A stretch of DNA of 64,000 nucleotides from Periplaneta americana (lineage: Eukaryota > Arthropoda > Insecta > Blattodea > Blattidae): assembly GCF_040183065.1 (NCBI RefSeq), contig NC_091123.1, positions 14,352,501 to 14,416,500 of the forward strand. The letters are read 5' to 3'. The position numbers were made by a program, and so were the translations under genes. The notes under the pieces were generated by a model. The model worked only from the letters and a program-made list of their open reading frames with translations, made no database searches and was not told the origin of the DNA. Each line of letters starts with the position of its first letter. The stretch's first letter is position 1. This document shows, in pieces, positions 10,366-21,363 of this stretch.

Positions 10366-11250
10366 AGTCTTATATCAAATATCACGCGAGTTCTCATCTC
10401 GTAATGAGCGAGAATTCTTGTGAGATTACCTATGATAAGCTACACATATTTCATCAGATTTACTGAAAAACTCCAAATACAATGTTGAAGAAAGATTGTT
10501 GTAAGTTTGATAAAGTGGCGCATGTACACTGACGTTCAAAGATATCTGATTTTACTAATCGATAATTTGTTGATGTAAGTGTGCCTTCTCTGGTTATTAC
10601 CGTAAAATGAGGTGACTTCGAACATGTGGGGTGACATCATTGTAACATGATATTAAACTGAAATGTGGCGCAACGGATCAAACTTATGAAAAACTCTGTC
10701 ATGTACATGACACTGATTATTTTCCTTGTTATTAATGATAAATACTAAAAACTATTTTCTGCTCTGCAAGAAACGTGTGCAGGTTGCTTGTGAATTATAA
10801 GCTATGTGTCTGTGGTCACTTTTTAACTGGAATTGTAGCTGTTTCTGGGAATTGTTACCGTATACGCCAGTGAATGTCCTTTCGAACCTTCTCCGTGCTC
10901 AGGAACGGACGTAAATTGAGTCAGAAGCAGTCGAAACGCATTTGTTTACAGTAGTCCGCTCCGTGGTAGGGATGCACAACATTTATTGGACAGGGTTGTA
11001 GTGCTGCTAGGAGCAGCTTCAACTGGTTTGCACAATATAAAAGAGTTTTTTCTGAGTGAAACTGACTACATACAATACAGCAATAAATTTAAAACGCCAT
11101 CTCCAGTCCTAATAAACAGAAAAAAATAACAGGTTGTTTAAAGAAGTCCCAACGATTGTGTGAAACGTTTGTACTCAAATTGAAGCAATGAAATACAGTA
11201 ATATGAAACCTGCTTTCTATGTAGTGTATTTTATTTTATATTCAAGTATA
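10366..11250. other. Unannotated stretch
   Basis: No recognised gene or repeat between the LINE and the foldback element that begins near 11261. Confidence 0.4.
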
Positions 11251-11400
11251 TATAGGGTGAACCGTAAGTAATGTTATTAATTTTAGGGGGTTATTATTTC
11301 AGATATTTTAAACAAAAAACTTTAATACAGTATTGCTCGTTTTTGCTTCCTTTTCGAGATAAAAATAGTTTTATATGAAGTATTTCATAGCGTGTTTTAA

Positions 11401-11411
11401 TAATAATAATA

Positions 11412-11486
<75 letters not shown>

Positions 11487-11487
11487 G
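11401..11487. repeat. (ATT)n microsatellite (LINE tail)
   Basis: This is the 3' tail of the minus-strand LINE, directly adjoining foldback sequence on its left. Confidence 0.85.
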
Positions 11488-11693
11488 TATTTAACCTGAC
11501 AGAGCTAAGGCCAGTAGGCCTTCTCTTCCGCCCAGGCAGACTCTAATTCTAATTGAATACAATTGGTTACATAGTTATTACATTAATATCTAAACCATAA
11601 AACAACATGAAAGTAAATAATGAAAGTTGGATAAGTAATGTTAGTGTGACAATAATAAACATTGGTAAGAAATAGTGATGATGATAATAATAA

Positions 11694-11998
11694 AAGGTAA
11701 AAAAAGGTAAAGGTATCCCCGTAACATGCCATGAAGGCACTTGGGGGGCATGGAGGTAGAGCCCCATGCTTTCCATGACCTCGGCACTAGAATGAGGTGG
11801 TGTGGTCGGCACCACGCTCTGACCGCCTTTTACCCCCGGGAAAGACCCGGTACTCAATTTTATAGGAGGCTGAGTGAACCTCGGGGCCGTTCTGAAAGTT
11901 TGGCAACTAGAAAAAATCCTGTCACCACCTGGGATCCAACCCCGGACCTTCCAGTCCGTAGCCAGCTGCTCTACCAACTGAGCTAACCGGCCGCCCAA
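11694..11998 (-). repeat. tRNA-derived SINE (family 5)
   Basis: On the minus strand the head reads GGCGGCCGGTTAGCTCAGTT followed by GGTAGAGC, a canonical A box. A B box (GGTTGGATCC) follows, then a long body ending '...ggggatacctttacc'. The tRNA-like part is well preserved. The flanks share 'tgatgataataataa' (11679-11693 and from 11999), consistent with a 15-base duplication, though in microsatellite sequence. It lies inside the 3' UTR of the LINE. Confidence 0.82.
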
Positions 11999-12003
11999 TG
12001 ATG

Positions 12004-12099
<96 letters not shown>

Positions 12100-12137
12100 A
12101 TAATAATGAGATAATTTAAATATTTATTCTGTGATAT

Positions 12138-12175
<38 letters not shown>
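11999..12175. repeat. Compound microsatellite (AAT)n, (GTA)n, (AT)n
   Basis: Three adjoining simple repeats lie in the LINE 3' UTR: AAT at 12003-12063, GTA at 12064-12098 and AT at 12137-12175. The related copy at 57140-57213 also has a microsatellite at this place. Confidence 0.85.
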
Positions 12176-12177
<2 letters not shown>

Positions 12178-12236
12178 CCATTAAACATTGAGAAACCTGA
12201 AACAGCTATTATTGTTAACAAGAATTGTTAGAATAA

Positions 12237-12854
12237 TTATTTCGTTAGCCTATTCTTAAATTGGTTTGATGTCTGACAGTCCCTGACATTACTCGGTAGG
12301 GAATTCCAAAGCCGAGGAACAGCCACAGTGAAAGAAGATGAATATGAGGATGTTCGTAGGGAGGGAATGGATAATATTGAGGAGTGTTGTGATCGTGTGT
12401 CTAGGTTATGATGGGTGGATAAATTTTGAAAACGAGACGCAAAATAGACAGGAGTGGAGAAATGCAATATGTGAAAGAGAAGGGAAAGACAGTGGATTTT
12501 CCTCCGATCTTCTAGACGGAGCCAGGACAACATTTCGAGGGATGGTGTTACGTGATCAGCCCGGCGAATATTGCAGACGAAACGGACGCACATGTTATGA
12601 ACACGTTGTAGTCTCTGCGCCGAAGTAACGCTTAGGTCAGTAAACAGAATATCACAGTAATCGAAGTGGGGCATCACGACTGTTTGCACTAGCATCTTTT
12701 TCATGGAAAAGGGTAGAAAATTCTTCAATCGCCTAAACGAATGGATTAATGAGAATACTTTTTTGCAGGTTTCTGCAACTTGAATGTTCCAATTTAAACG
12801 TTTATCCATATAAATACCTAGATTCTTTACTGATTCACTGAACGGAATTTCGGT
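12237..12854 (-). pseudogene. LINE reverse transcriptase C-terminal region
   Basis: An uninterrupted frame of about 205 residues runs to a stop at 12237. It starts at the truncation point, giving IYGTEIPFSESVKNLGIYMD, then DKRLNWNIQVAETCKKVFSL, PHFDYCDILF, LQRVHNMCVRFV and VPRLWNSLPSNVRD, and ends FKNRLTK. These are the thumb and C-terminal motifs of CR1/Jockey-group LINE reverse transcriptases. The YADD catalytic block is lost by 5' truncation. The absence of stops suggests a fairly recent insertion. Confidence 0.82.
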
Positions 12855-13304
12855 GCCGTATATTTTGGGAAAACCATTGATTTATTTCACAATATGCCCA
12901 GTCAATTTAAGAGAGCAGTGTATTACGATAACAAATGATTGAAATAATTTTAGTTTTATTCTTTAAATGTGCAGAAATTTGATCCGAATAAATGTCACTT
13001 TCCGTTCTGCAAAGGAATTTTAAAATGTTACATTTGTTCAGATCAAATTTCTGGACATTTAAAGGACAAAACTAAAATTCTTTCAATCATTTATTGTCAC
13101 AATACTCTGCTCTCTTAAATTAACCGAGCATATTGGGAATTAAATCAATGGCTTTCCCAAAACACGCTATGAAATATTTTGTATAAAACAATTTTTATCT
13201 CGAATAGGATGCAAAAACTAGCAAAATTGTATTGAATTTTTTGTTTGAAATATTTCAAAGAATAACCCCCTGAAATTAATGACATTATTTACGGTATAGT
13301 CAAC

Positions 13305-13480
13305 AAATAAATAAGAGAAAATCATCATTAATAATACAACACATCACTCTCAATCATATTCACAATCCTTATAAATAAAAACCAATTCCTTTAAAATATA
13401 AATACCACAATAACAGCCAACCGAAAACATAAACTTTTCATGAAATTACAGGGATCTTGTCATAATTCTCTTACTTTCTA
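13305..13480 (+). repeat. Dispersed repeat Rep-B, copy 1
   Basis: This AT-rich block matches 63660-63880 over about 175 bases, including 'cacaatccttataaataaaa' and 'acagccaaccgaaaacata', ending in 'ttacagggat'. The class is unknown. Confidence 0.6.
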
Positions 13481-13757
13481 TAATTTTCTTTCTTGATTAT
13501 TAATCTTCAATCCAGAAAGCGAAATTTCAACTACTAATTCGGGTCTTTATTAAATGATTTTATTTGGGCATATATTTTTTTAAATAATCCGATGTGTTGC
13601 GTGACAACCCAGGAAGGGCCAAAGCTAACCACCCGACAGTTGACCTCACGTTCATATGCCTCAGCAGAGGTGAAAGATCTTCCATCTAATACCGGAGTAA
13701 CGTGTAGTTACCACGGCGACACTCCAACTTTGAAATAATAGTTAAAAAAATAAACTA
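13481..13757. other. Unannotated stretch
   Basis: AT-rich, with nothing recognised. The final TA (13756-13757) is the left target dinucleotide of the mariner element that follows. Confidence 0.4.
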
Positions 13758-13879
13758 CTGGGTGTCCCATATAAAACCGTACACTCACTATCTCACTGCG
13801 ACAGGCTACTGCGCTCCGTTCATAAATAGATGTTGGCCTCACTGCCTCATCGCGTGAATGTAAAGAAGAAGAATAAGCG

Positions 13880-14450
13880 TCCGACAATGAAGACCAAGGC
13901 GCTAGTCGACAGAATTCGTATGGACATAACGAGAAGCCCCAAAAAATCGACAAGGAGATAATCTCAGCAAATTGACGTATCCTGCACGACATGCCTTCTT
14001 GTGCTATAAGAGCATTTTGGTTGAGCGCAGTGCATGAATTGAAAGAGCCAGACAAAGATAAACGAGTTACTTATTGCAACTGACTCTTATCTTTGATCGT
14101 TAACAGAAAATGAAAAGGAAAAAGAATATGGCCACACATCCAACCAAAGTACGGCCCGTATCAGCGAAGTGTTTCTGAAACCTGGCTTGTGAGAAAAAAA
14201 CCTATGGCCTCCACGATCGCCGGACTTAACAGCCTATGATTTTTATTTATAGGGAGCTCTGAAAGGCAACGTGTATGCTAACAACTGTCGGATGGTAAGC
14301 CAACTGAAAGAGAACATTACAAATGAGATAAATAACATCTCACTTCTATAATTACACCGTGTTTATCAGAATATTGTCGTACGAGCGCAGCGATGCCTGG
14401 ATGCCGGTTGAGGGCACTTTCAGCGCTTGTTATAAACTTGTAAGTCTGGC
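13880..14450 (+). pseudogene. mariner/IS630 transposase relic
   Basis: Out-of-frame pieces match the family in order. A helix-turn-helix region contains KKSTRR (about 13945), and a C-terminal region contains WPPRSPDLTAYDFYL (about 14205-14250), with the conserved SPD..P.D-type catalytic block. ALKGNVYANNCRMVSQLKEN, HRVYQNIVVRAQRCLDAG and GHFQRLL follow. The central catalytic part is deleted and several stops and frameshifts are present, so it is inactive. Confidence 0.7.
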
Positions 14451-14491
14451 CTATGTCATATTATGCCATAAGAAGTTGGTTGTGGAAGTAA

Positions 14492-15474
14492 TCTATACTA
14501 ATAATAAACCTGTAGCCGAAATTTTTCTGGTAATTTTCGATTTTCCAAAAATAATTGGCTCTAACATATACAATTAACCACCCTGAAACCGAAAATCGCT
14601 TTTTTGAAATTTTTGTTTGTATGTCTGTCTGTCTGTATGTTTGTTACCTTATCACGCGATAATGGCTGAACCGATTTCGATGAAAATTGGAATATAAATT
14701 AAGTTCGTTGTAACTTACATTTTAGGCTACATGGCATTCAAAATACATTATTTAAAAGGGGGGGTTATAAGGGGCCTGAATTAAATAAATCGAAATATCT
14801 CTCTTATTATTGATTTTTGTGAAAAATGTTACGTAACAAAAGTTTCTTTAAAAATAATTTCCGATAAGTTTTATTCCTTGAAAAATTTTGATAGGACTGA
14901 TATTTAATGAGATAAATGAGTTTTAAAATTAAAATAACTGCCTTCTAAGGCCGTGTAATGAATTAAAAAACAAATGACTTCGTCTATAAGGGGCCTTGGA
15001 CAGCAACAATCGAAAGCTATGAAAGATAGCCTACAGAGAATGTTTCTGTGTTTGTATGAAGTAATATCAGAAGTTAAATTGACCGATTTGTATAATTAAT
15101 TATTATTTCACCATTGGAAAGTGTAGTTTCTCTAGATGGACATAATGCTATAATGTTATTACAGTAACTTCTGAGTGAGTCGAGGACAGGTAAGATTAAA
15201 ATGGCTTCTTATGCACAGAAAATTTGATAGGCTATTCTGTACATTCGTTTCCTGTATTTCCTAAAATAATTTTTATGACCAAATGAGTGGTCTCTGGATC
15301 AAAATGATCGCATTTTAATTATGCAAATACAATTTACCGTAAATTAAGTAACATAATAAACGATTTATCCTTATATCAAACACGAATGTTCCCTGGATCA
15401 AATGTCCTATTTTAATTATGTAATCACTTTATATTTATTTCTAACGGGTGCAGCGGAGCGCACGGTACGGCTAG
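14492..15474 (+). mobile_element. Non-autonomous Helitron
   Basis: It starts TCTATACTAATAATAAA directly after an A and ends CTAG directly before a T, the Helitron rule (TC...CTAG in A^T, no target duplication). A 3' subterminal hairpin (gtgc ... gcac within 'gggtgcagcggagcgcac') lies about ten bases before CTAG. The motif 'ggctgaaccgatttcgatga' is typical of arthropod Helitrons. No Rep/helicase is encoded. The insertion lies inside the mariner relic. Confidence 0.82.
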
Positions 15475-15542
15475 TATAATATAATATAGTGACACATGTG
15501 AATGGCAGTGAGACGTACCGGTTTTATGTGGGACACCCGGTA

Positions 15543-16195
15543 TAACATAGGCCTAAACAGTAATAGAGGTCCATCATTCACAGTATGATAAATGACCTGA
15601 ATCGTTGCAAAACGAGAAACACCAACTTTCTGACTTCTTATAGATAATTTTAATTCTGTCGTCACAGAAAAGGAGAGTCTCTTGACATCGTCTGTCTCAA
15701 CACTCTTTGTATATTAGAATTTCTTCTTGGTCTAGCCTGGATTCAAACGCTGTTCTGGAAATTAAACTATAAGAAGAATAAAAACTGAATAGCTGACTGT
15801 AAGTCTCTTGGGTATGAAAATTGAGGAAGAAGTGGGATATCCAATTGGATTTTATTACCGTTAGAATGGAGGGAAACGATAGGAAAAAAAAAACAAACAA
15901 CACTTCAGTAAGATGCTTTGCTTTAGTAACTTTTCTATCAGCAGCGCCATGAACGAGTGTCGGGATTAGCGAAGTTGGGTGAATTCGATATCTTTTGTGA
16001 GTGGAGGAGACGACAGATTTCGTTTTTATTGTGGGAAATCAGAAATACGAAAGGAAAACGGAATCTACTGGAAGAAATGGGATATAGCTCACAAGCGGAT
16101 TCTAGCTTTCTTTTCTCTTTGGTAAAATAAATGACAATCTGCGACTAAGGAGACAGTTGATCGAACGGCTAGTTTTCAACGCTAGATATTCTGGT
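15543..16195. other. Unannotated stretch
   Basis: No gene or repeat recognised between the mariner and the TTAA element. Confidence 0.4.
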
Positions 16196-16199
16196 TTAA

Positions 16200-18283
16200 G
16201 GGGAGAGGACGATATTTTTTGGTGAAAAATGAGTAAATTTTAGATTTTTTTTTCTTTAGAATACCCTGTGATTTGTGTGGAATGCATTGGATAACATTAG
16301 AAGTATGCCAAAATCAGGCCTGCGACTAATAACTGGTGCAGCAAAATCAACCCCTATCACGGCAATGCAAGCCCTAACCCAGAACCCTCCAATATATCTC
16401 ACTCTAGAGGAGCAGGCACTAACACATCATGAAAAAATGCTACGGTTAACAACAACAACAACAACAAAATGGGAAAAAAGACTGTTACAACCAACCAAGT
16501 TGAAAACACAAACAAGTTTCCTGTCCAAAACAGAATTGAATCTCCCTAAATCTAAAGAAAACATTTTAAGCAGAGAAAACCCTCTAACATTCGAACCAAT
16601 TAACATTCAACTAGATTTAGAAGAACCAGTTACAAAATCTGAAACTTCCAAACCTGTACTAAAAGCGCTGGCATTAGAAGCTGTGAACAATAGATACCCA
16701 CCAGAAGAATAGTTACATATCTACACAGATGGGTCTACTATCGATAACAACTCAGGATCAGGAATTACGTGTGGTTTATTCTCATTTTATCAACCAGCAG
16801 GACATCGTACAACAAATTTTGATGCGGAAATAATGGCTATTCATATCTCACTCCAACACCTACTATACAGAATAGATAAATTTCAAAATGCTGTCATTCT
16901 CTCTGATTCTAAAGCAGCATTATATGCAATAAATTCATATAAAATGATGCCAATCCAAATTAAAGAATGTCACAAAATGATCCAACAACTTCAAAAACTA
17001 CAGAAAAGAATTCAATTGCAATGGATACCTGCACATTGCGGAATTGCTGGAAATGAAACTGCTGACTTTCTTGCCAAAAAAGGATCCAATTTAATTCAGA
17101 ATACAAATACAAGCCTACCTTTTACATCCATCAAAAGACTAATTAAAAATAAATATAAAATCAAGCAAAACCAAGCACTATGTACCAAAGCCAAAGATAA
17201 AAAATGGAGCATTTTAATAAAAAAAAAAACAGAAATTATTCCAGAAATCCCACGTAAATCTGCAGTAGCAAAATTCAGACTGCTTACAGAACACGATTAT
17301 TTGGCCAAACACTTGAATAAAATAGGAATTTACACAAATCCAAATTGCCCTCTATGCAACAAAGAAGAAGAAATGACTGAAGATCATCTCATAACCTGTG
17401 AAGTTCTACCTGATGGATCCACCACAGATAAATATTGGAGAGCAAGAACGCTAATGGCTTCGTTGCCAAAGCCCGGCATTAGATAACAACAACAACATTT
17501 TGTGGGTATTTGTGCCCTTATCGGATGTTGAGACGCCGTTTTTAAACTTCCTGCGCTATGGATTTTTAAATCACACGTCCCCTTTTATTGTTGTTTCCGG
17601 TAAATTAAATTTTCAAAAAAAAAATGTCATTAAAATACTCTTTGATATGTGTGGAATGCGTTGCATAACATTTTGTGGGTATTTGTGCCCTTATCAGATG
17701 CTGAGACGCCATTTTTAAACTTCCTGCCCTATGGATTCTTAAATCACACGCTCCCTTTATCGTTGTTTCCGGTAACTTCATTTTTTTGCGACATTGCCAG
17801 ACAAAAATGGATATAATTTCTGAACTATTAAAGATACATGCATGAAATTTAGAACACACATTCTTTAGACTATTAGGAAACTTTACTTTGTAACAGAATT
17901 TTGTTAATTGATTTCATTTTTAAAATATGTCCGTTTGTTTGCGAAAATGAAATCAAAAAAGTGTTATTAAATTTTAATTGTTTATTTTAAAAACGTAGGG
18001 ACTAATATCAAAATCTGTTACAGACAGTTTGTAGAGCATCCTTTTGCAAATACATTGCAAAAAACTGTTTGAATCTATCTTTAAAAACGGTTTAGATATA
18101 TCGGTTTTAGTAAAATTCTGCATTGGCTATTTTTTTTCAAATCTGGGCCCCCAATTTTTTTTTTTTTCAAAATATTTATATTTGGTTGAGTTGCTACAGC
18201 TATGAACTCTCTACATACAAAAAAAAATAATATTTTACACCAAATAGGAAAAAAGTTTTAAAAAATACCATCCTCTCCTCTTG
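16200..18283 (+). mobile_element. TTAA-flanked piggyBac-like MITE, copy 1, split by a LINE
   Basis: It starts after TTAA (16196-16199) with 'ggggagagga' and runs to 'ccatcctctcc' near 18280. The right TTAA is eroded. It is the inverse of the 860-base copy at 58618-59477, which has TTAA on both sides. Both contain an internal tandem duplication of about 140-160 bases (in copy 1, 16263-16298 plus 17494-17622, and 17623-17785). The LINE at 16299-17493 lies in the first unit. There is no coding sequence of its own. Confidence 0.75.
16299..17493 (+). pseudogene. 5'-truncated LINE with RNase H domain, one stop codon
   Basis: One frame runs from 16299 to the TGA-like end at 17486, broken only by TAG at 16710-16712. 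It begins in the RT thumb (KSGLRLITGAAKSTPITAMQ). The RNase H domain follows with all acidic residues in place: YTDGS, DAEIMAI, ILSDSKAAL and WIPAHCGIAGNETADFLA. A C-terminal zinc-knuckle-like CPLCNKEEEMTEDHLITC ends the domain set. The tail is (ACA)n. AACATT flanks it (16293-16298 and 17494-17499), and the neighbouring tandem unit at 17640-17680 shows the empty site. RNase H points to an I-type LINE. Confidence 0.85.
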
Positions 18284-18552
18284 TTACGATGGGACAAAAT
18301 GGAATCTTTGGTGGACAAAATTATATAGGAAAAGACTCCTTGAGAAAGTCCACTTTCCCCTTCCACAACTTCATCATTTCTCAATTATCTTATCTTATCC
18401 ATAAAGTGAATCACAGGGTATAAAAATTATAAGTTGTATAATATTATTTTATACAGTCCACTAAACAAAATTTAATTATGTTTTGTTACAATTGTAATAG
18501 TTTGTATGATAACAAAACGTTTTGTAGGCATAGCACAATTATGTTCAAACTG
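18284..18552. other. Short unannotated stretch
   Basis: AT-rich, with nothing recognised. Confidence 0.35.
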
Positions 18553-18890
18553 AGCTAGGTGTCTGAGTGGTAATGCAATAGATTCACATTCGGGAGGTTC
18601 CGGGTTCAAACCCAGTGAACGGCTAACCTTACTGAGATTTTTCATGGTTCCTCTCAGTCACAAAGACAAATACCTGAGTGGAAATTTGCATTACCATGAT
18701 TCATCACTGCATCACCATTACCTTAATCATTAATGCAATTTAAATTGGTTGAATGGATACAAGCCATGTAACAGGACAATAGAAACAGAAACACAACACT
18801 TCACGAAGTACTGGTATTATCCAAAGATTTTACACACACGATGCGACCTAGATGTTAAAGCGTTATAAATAAAATGAACTTAAATAAATA
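18553..18890 (+). repeat. tRNA-derived SINE (family 3), copy 1
   Basis: The head reads 'gagctaggtgtctgagtggt' with B box 'gggttcaaaccc' at 18602-18613. The body 'tttttcatggttcctctcag ... gaaatttgcattaccat' and 3' end 'gatgttaaagcgtt ... aaataaa' match the copies at 24524-24727 (minus) and 49901-50236. Confidence 0.75.
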
Positions 18891-19059
18891 ATAATAAATA
18901 CATGATGTTTAATTTTTAAGCATATGTTGGTTATAGAAAGGCGAATGGACTGAAGATTTTACGGTAACAGTGTTGCTGCCAATATCGAAAAAAAAATAGT
19001 GCCAAGAAATGTAACCAGTTCAGGACTCTCAGCCTGATATTACACTTGGCGAAGGTCTT

Positions 19060-19194
19060 CTGAGAATACTGAATCGACGACATTTATATTCCAAGATGGA
19101 AAGACAGTTGGAAGAAGAGCAGTTTGGTTTCAGGAAGGGAAAAGGTACGAACAATCGGTGAAAAATACCTAGAGAAGAATAAACATAAAATATG

Positions 19195-19273
<79 letters not shown>

Positions 19274-20120
19274 TTTATTTTAGCTGGCATAGTATTGTGG
19301 TATAGTATTTGTGGACTTAGAAAAGGCGTTTGACAGAGTAAATTTGGAACAAACTGATGAACACCCTGAAGGAAATAGGCGTGAATTGGAAAGACAGGAG
19401 GCTATTCAGTAATATTTGTAATATGAAACAACGAGTCAAAGTCAGGATAAGAGAAAAAAATTCTGAAGGAAGTGAAGTAGGGAGAGGAGTACGACAAGGA
19501 TGCCCTTTATCACCTACCCTGTTCAACATTTACTTAGAGGATTTAGTGAAGAATTGTTTTCAGAACATGGGAGGAGTGATAGTAGGAGGAAGAAGAATAA
19601 AATGCATAAGATTTTCTGATGATATGGCGTTGTTAGCAAAACAGGAGACGATAGTAATGGATATGCTACTGGAGCTAAATGACAGCTGTGAGCAGTATGG
19701 GATGAAGATAAAAGCAAACAAGATGAATGCCATGGCTGTCGGAAGAAAAATAAAGAAGGTAAACTTGCGAATACTAAATGAGGCAGTAGAGCAAGTGAAC
19801 AGCTTCAAATACTTGGGGTGTACTATAAGTAATAACATGAGCTGCTGCCAGGAAGTCAGAAGGAGAACAGCAATGGCAAAAGAAACTTTTATACCATCCT
19901 CTACGGATCTCTGGAAAAAGAACTAAGGAAAAGACTGGTGAAGTGTTTCGTGTGGACTGTGGCATTATACTGTATATAGTAGAAACATTGACATTACGAC
20001 GAAGTGAAGAGAAGCGACTAAGAGCATTTGAAATGTGGATATGGAGAAGAATGGAGCGCGTGAAGTGGACAGACAGAATAAGAAATGAATCTGTGCTGGA
20101 AAATCTTTCGGTTCCGTGTA
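19060..20120 (+). pseudogene. LINE reverse transcriptase, interrupted
   Basis: The frame starts with MERQLEEEQFGFRKGKGTNN and resumes after a 106-base insert as VFVDLEKAFDRVNL. After a frameshift it continues from 19357 with GRGVRQGCPLSPTLFNIYLE, the catalytic FSDDMALLA box (in place of YADD) and FKYLGCTISNN. C-terminal pieces RAFEMWIWRRMERVKWTDRI lie near 20080. The family's far C-terminus is seen in other fragments (39002, 47495, 59540). At least two frameshifts make it inactive. Confidence 0.8.
19199..19304 (-). repeat. Small retro-insert: LINE 3' tail with (AAT)n
   Basis: An (AAT)n run plus 'tgatttattttagctggca', matching the tail region of the LINE family seen at 1288, splits the RT frame. 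GTATA occurs on both sides (19194-19198 and 19300-19304), fitting a short target duplication. Removing the insert joins KHKICI to VFVDLEK in frame. Confidence 0.6.
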
Positions 20121-21335
20121 CTATATTTGACGTGTTACGCCAGAACTTTTTCACACGGCAGCATCTGAGCATCGCAACGCTCACACAACATAACATACAC
20201 AACTGAATACACGTTCACTTGATATTTAATTCGTGTAATTGCATAGTGAATATGCGAGACACGCTTTTTTAGTAAATTTTGTGATAATAAGGCATTGGCA
20301 TTAAGGAATAAAGACACGTTTTCCCCAGAATCCGTGGACATCCAGAATACCTCAATCCTTTGCGCCGGAAATCCCCAAAAATCAGCCATTGTTATTCCAG
20401 CTCGCGCTACTTGCCGTATGCAGTTGTATAGAGAATGAATGTAGCCTAAATCAGAGTCCATATATTTTTAATTTTAAGGGCCACGGACATTGGCCTAAAT
20501 TGAGTTTTATTTTAAATATTCCTATTCCAAGCGTGTTGAAATGGAATAACAGTGGTGGCCGACTAGCTGATTGCCCTACTCTGGGTATCCACGGACTCTG
20601 GTTTTCCCAATCGAAGGGTTTCATTTAGTGTGTGATTTTCCGTGTTTACCGAATGTTACCTGAAACTAGCAAACTACCAAGTGTTTCATTGATGTCGGAA
20701 AAATAACCGGTAGTGGTACCTGATATGAATTTACGATTCATGGAATCCATAAGAAGGACAACCTCAGTAACTTGTCTTTTGTAATTGAGGACTTCACCCG
20801 AATAACGGCGTATACCCTTATACGCCCGTTTTCCGACGATCAAGGCATTAGATTTATGAATGCGTATAGTACACTGTAACAAATTTTCGTAAGTCTAGCT
20901 TCAATACGTAACACAGGACACAATGTTCCGTGTTTACGTTGAACAGGTGAACGCACCTACTACAGCGGCAGGCACTGTAGTAGGCTAGTATTCGATGTTT
21001 AGGCCTACTTCAGGTTGTCAGATGCAGCATGTATCATGACCGAAAATATGGGGAAAAAGGAAGCTTGTGAACAAAACTAAATGGAAAACCGAACAAATAA
21101 ATATAAATGGAAACAGTGGCAAATCATACACAAGTTGTACAGGCAGGGAAATGGAAAAGAAATCATTACACCAGTAAGAACATGATAGGACGATCAACTC
21201 TCTATTTTCAAACTCTTTTGCGACATGGGTTCGAAATTAGAACAATATCATTTTATTACTTCTTGCCTTGAAAGAGTAAATCTAAAAACTAAGAAACTTC
21301 AATCATTCAAGAATAGGGATAATTTGTGCATTTGT
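20120..21335. other. Unannotated stretch
   Basis: No gene recognised. A 50-base segment at 20786-20835 is an inverted relative of the two flanks of a 190-base block at 23624-23865. Confidence 0.4.
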
Positions 21336-21363
21336 TTTGGTAGGTTATTTTACGATGTTTTAT

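Larger units (their letters stand above)
11401..12854 (-). mobile_element. LINE insertion with (AAT)n tail
   Basis: Read on the minus strand, an RT C-terminal coding region (12854-12237) is followed by a 3' UTR rich in AT, (GTA)n and (AAT)n repeats. A SINE at 11694-11998 interrupts that UTR. The UTR then continues with a conserved end ('ggccttagctctgtcaggtt') and an (AAT)n tail. The same 3' UTR without the SINE is seen at 57225-57473. It is inserted in the arm of the foldback element, with TTTT as the likely short duplication. Confidence 0.78.
11261..13294. mobile_element. Foldback MITE, split by a LINE
   Basis: The left arm (11261-11400 plus 12855-13005) and right arm (13025-13294) are inverted copies. 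The tip 'accgtaagtaatgttattaa' pairs with 'ttaatgacattatttacggt'. The match continues through the 'agggggttatt', 'cgagataaaa' and 'catagcgtgttttgggaaa' segments to a short loop near 13010. The LINE at 11401-12854 sits between 'gtgtttt' and 'ttttggg' of the left arm. The right arm shows the unbroken sequence. No transposase is visible. Confidence 0.75.
13758..15540 (+). mobile_element. mariner-type element split by a Helitron
   Basis: The termini are inverted repeats: left 'ctgggtgtcccatataaaac', right complement 'ccgggtgtcccacataaaac'. TA flanks both sides (13756-13757 and 15541-15542). Transposase remnants lie in the plus direction between 13880 and 14450. A 983-base Helitron occupies 14492-15474. 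Without it the element is about 0.8 kb, shorter than an intact mariner of about 1.3 kb. Confidence 0.82.

Noticed and set aside
12860..13175. Separate small palindromic element
   Set aside because: It is the inner part of the larger foldback 11261-13294 once the LINE is removed.
19084..19290. Poly-Tyr, poly-Ile, poly-Asn and poly-Leu frames (also near 1145, 12000, 32738, 43110 and 57100)
   Set aside because: They come from (AAT)n/(ATT)n runs and have no coding meaning.
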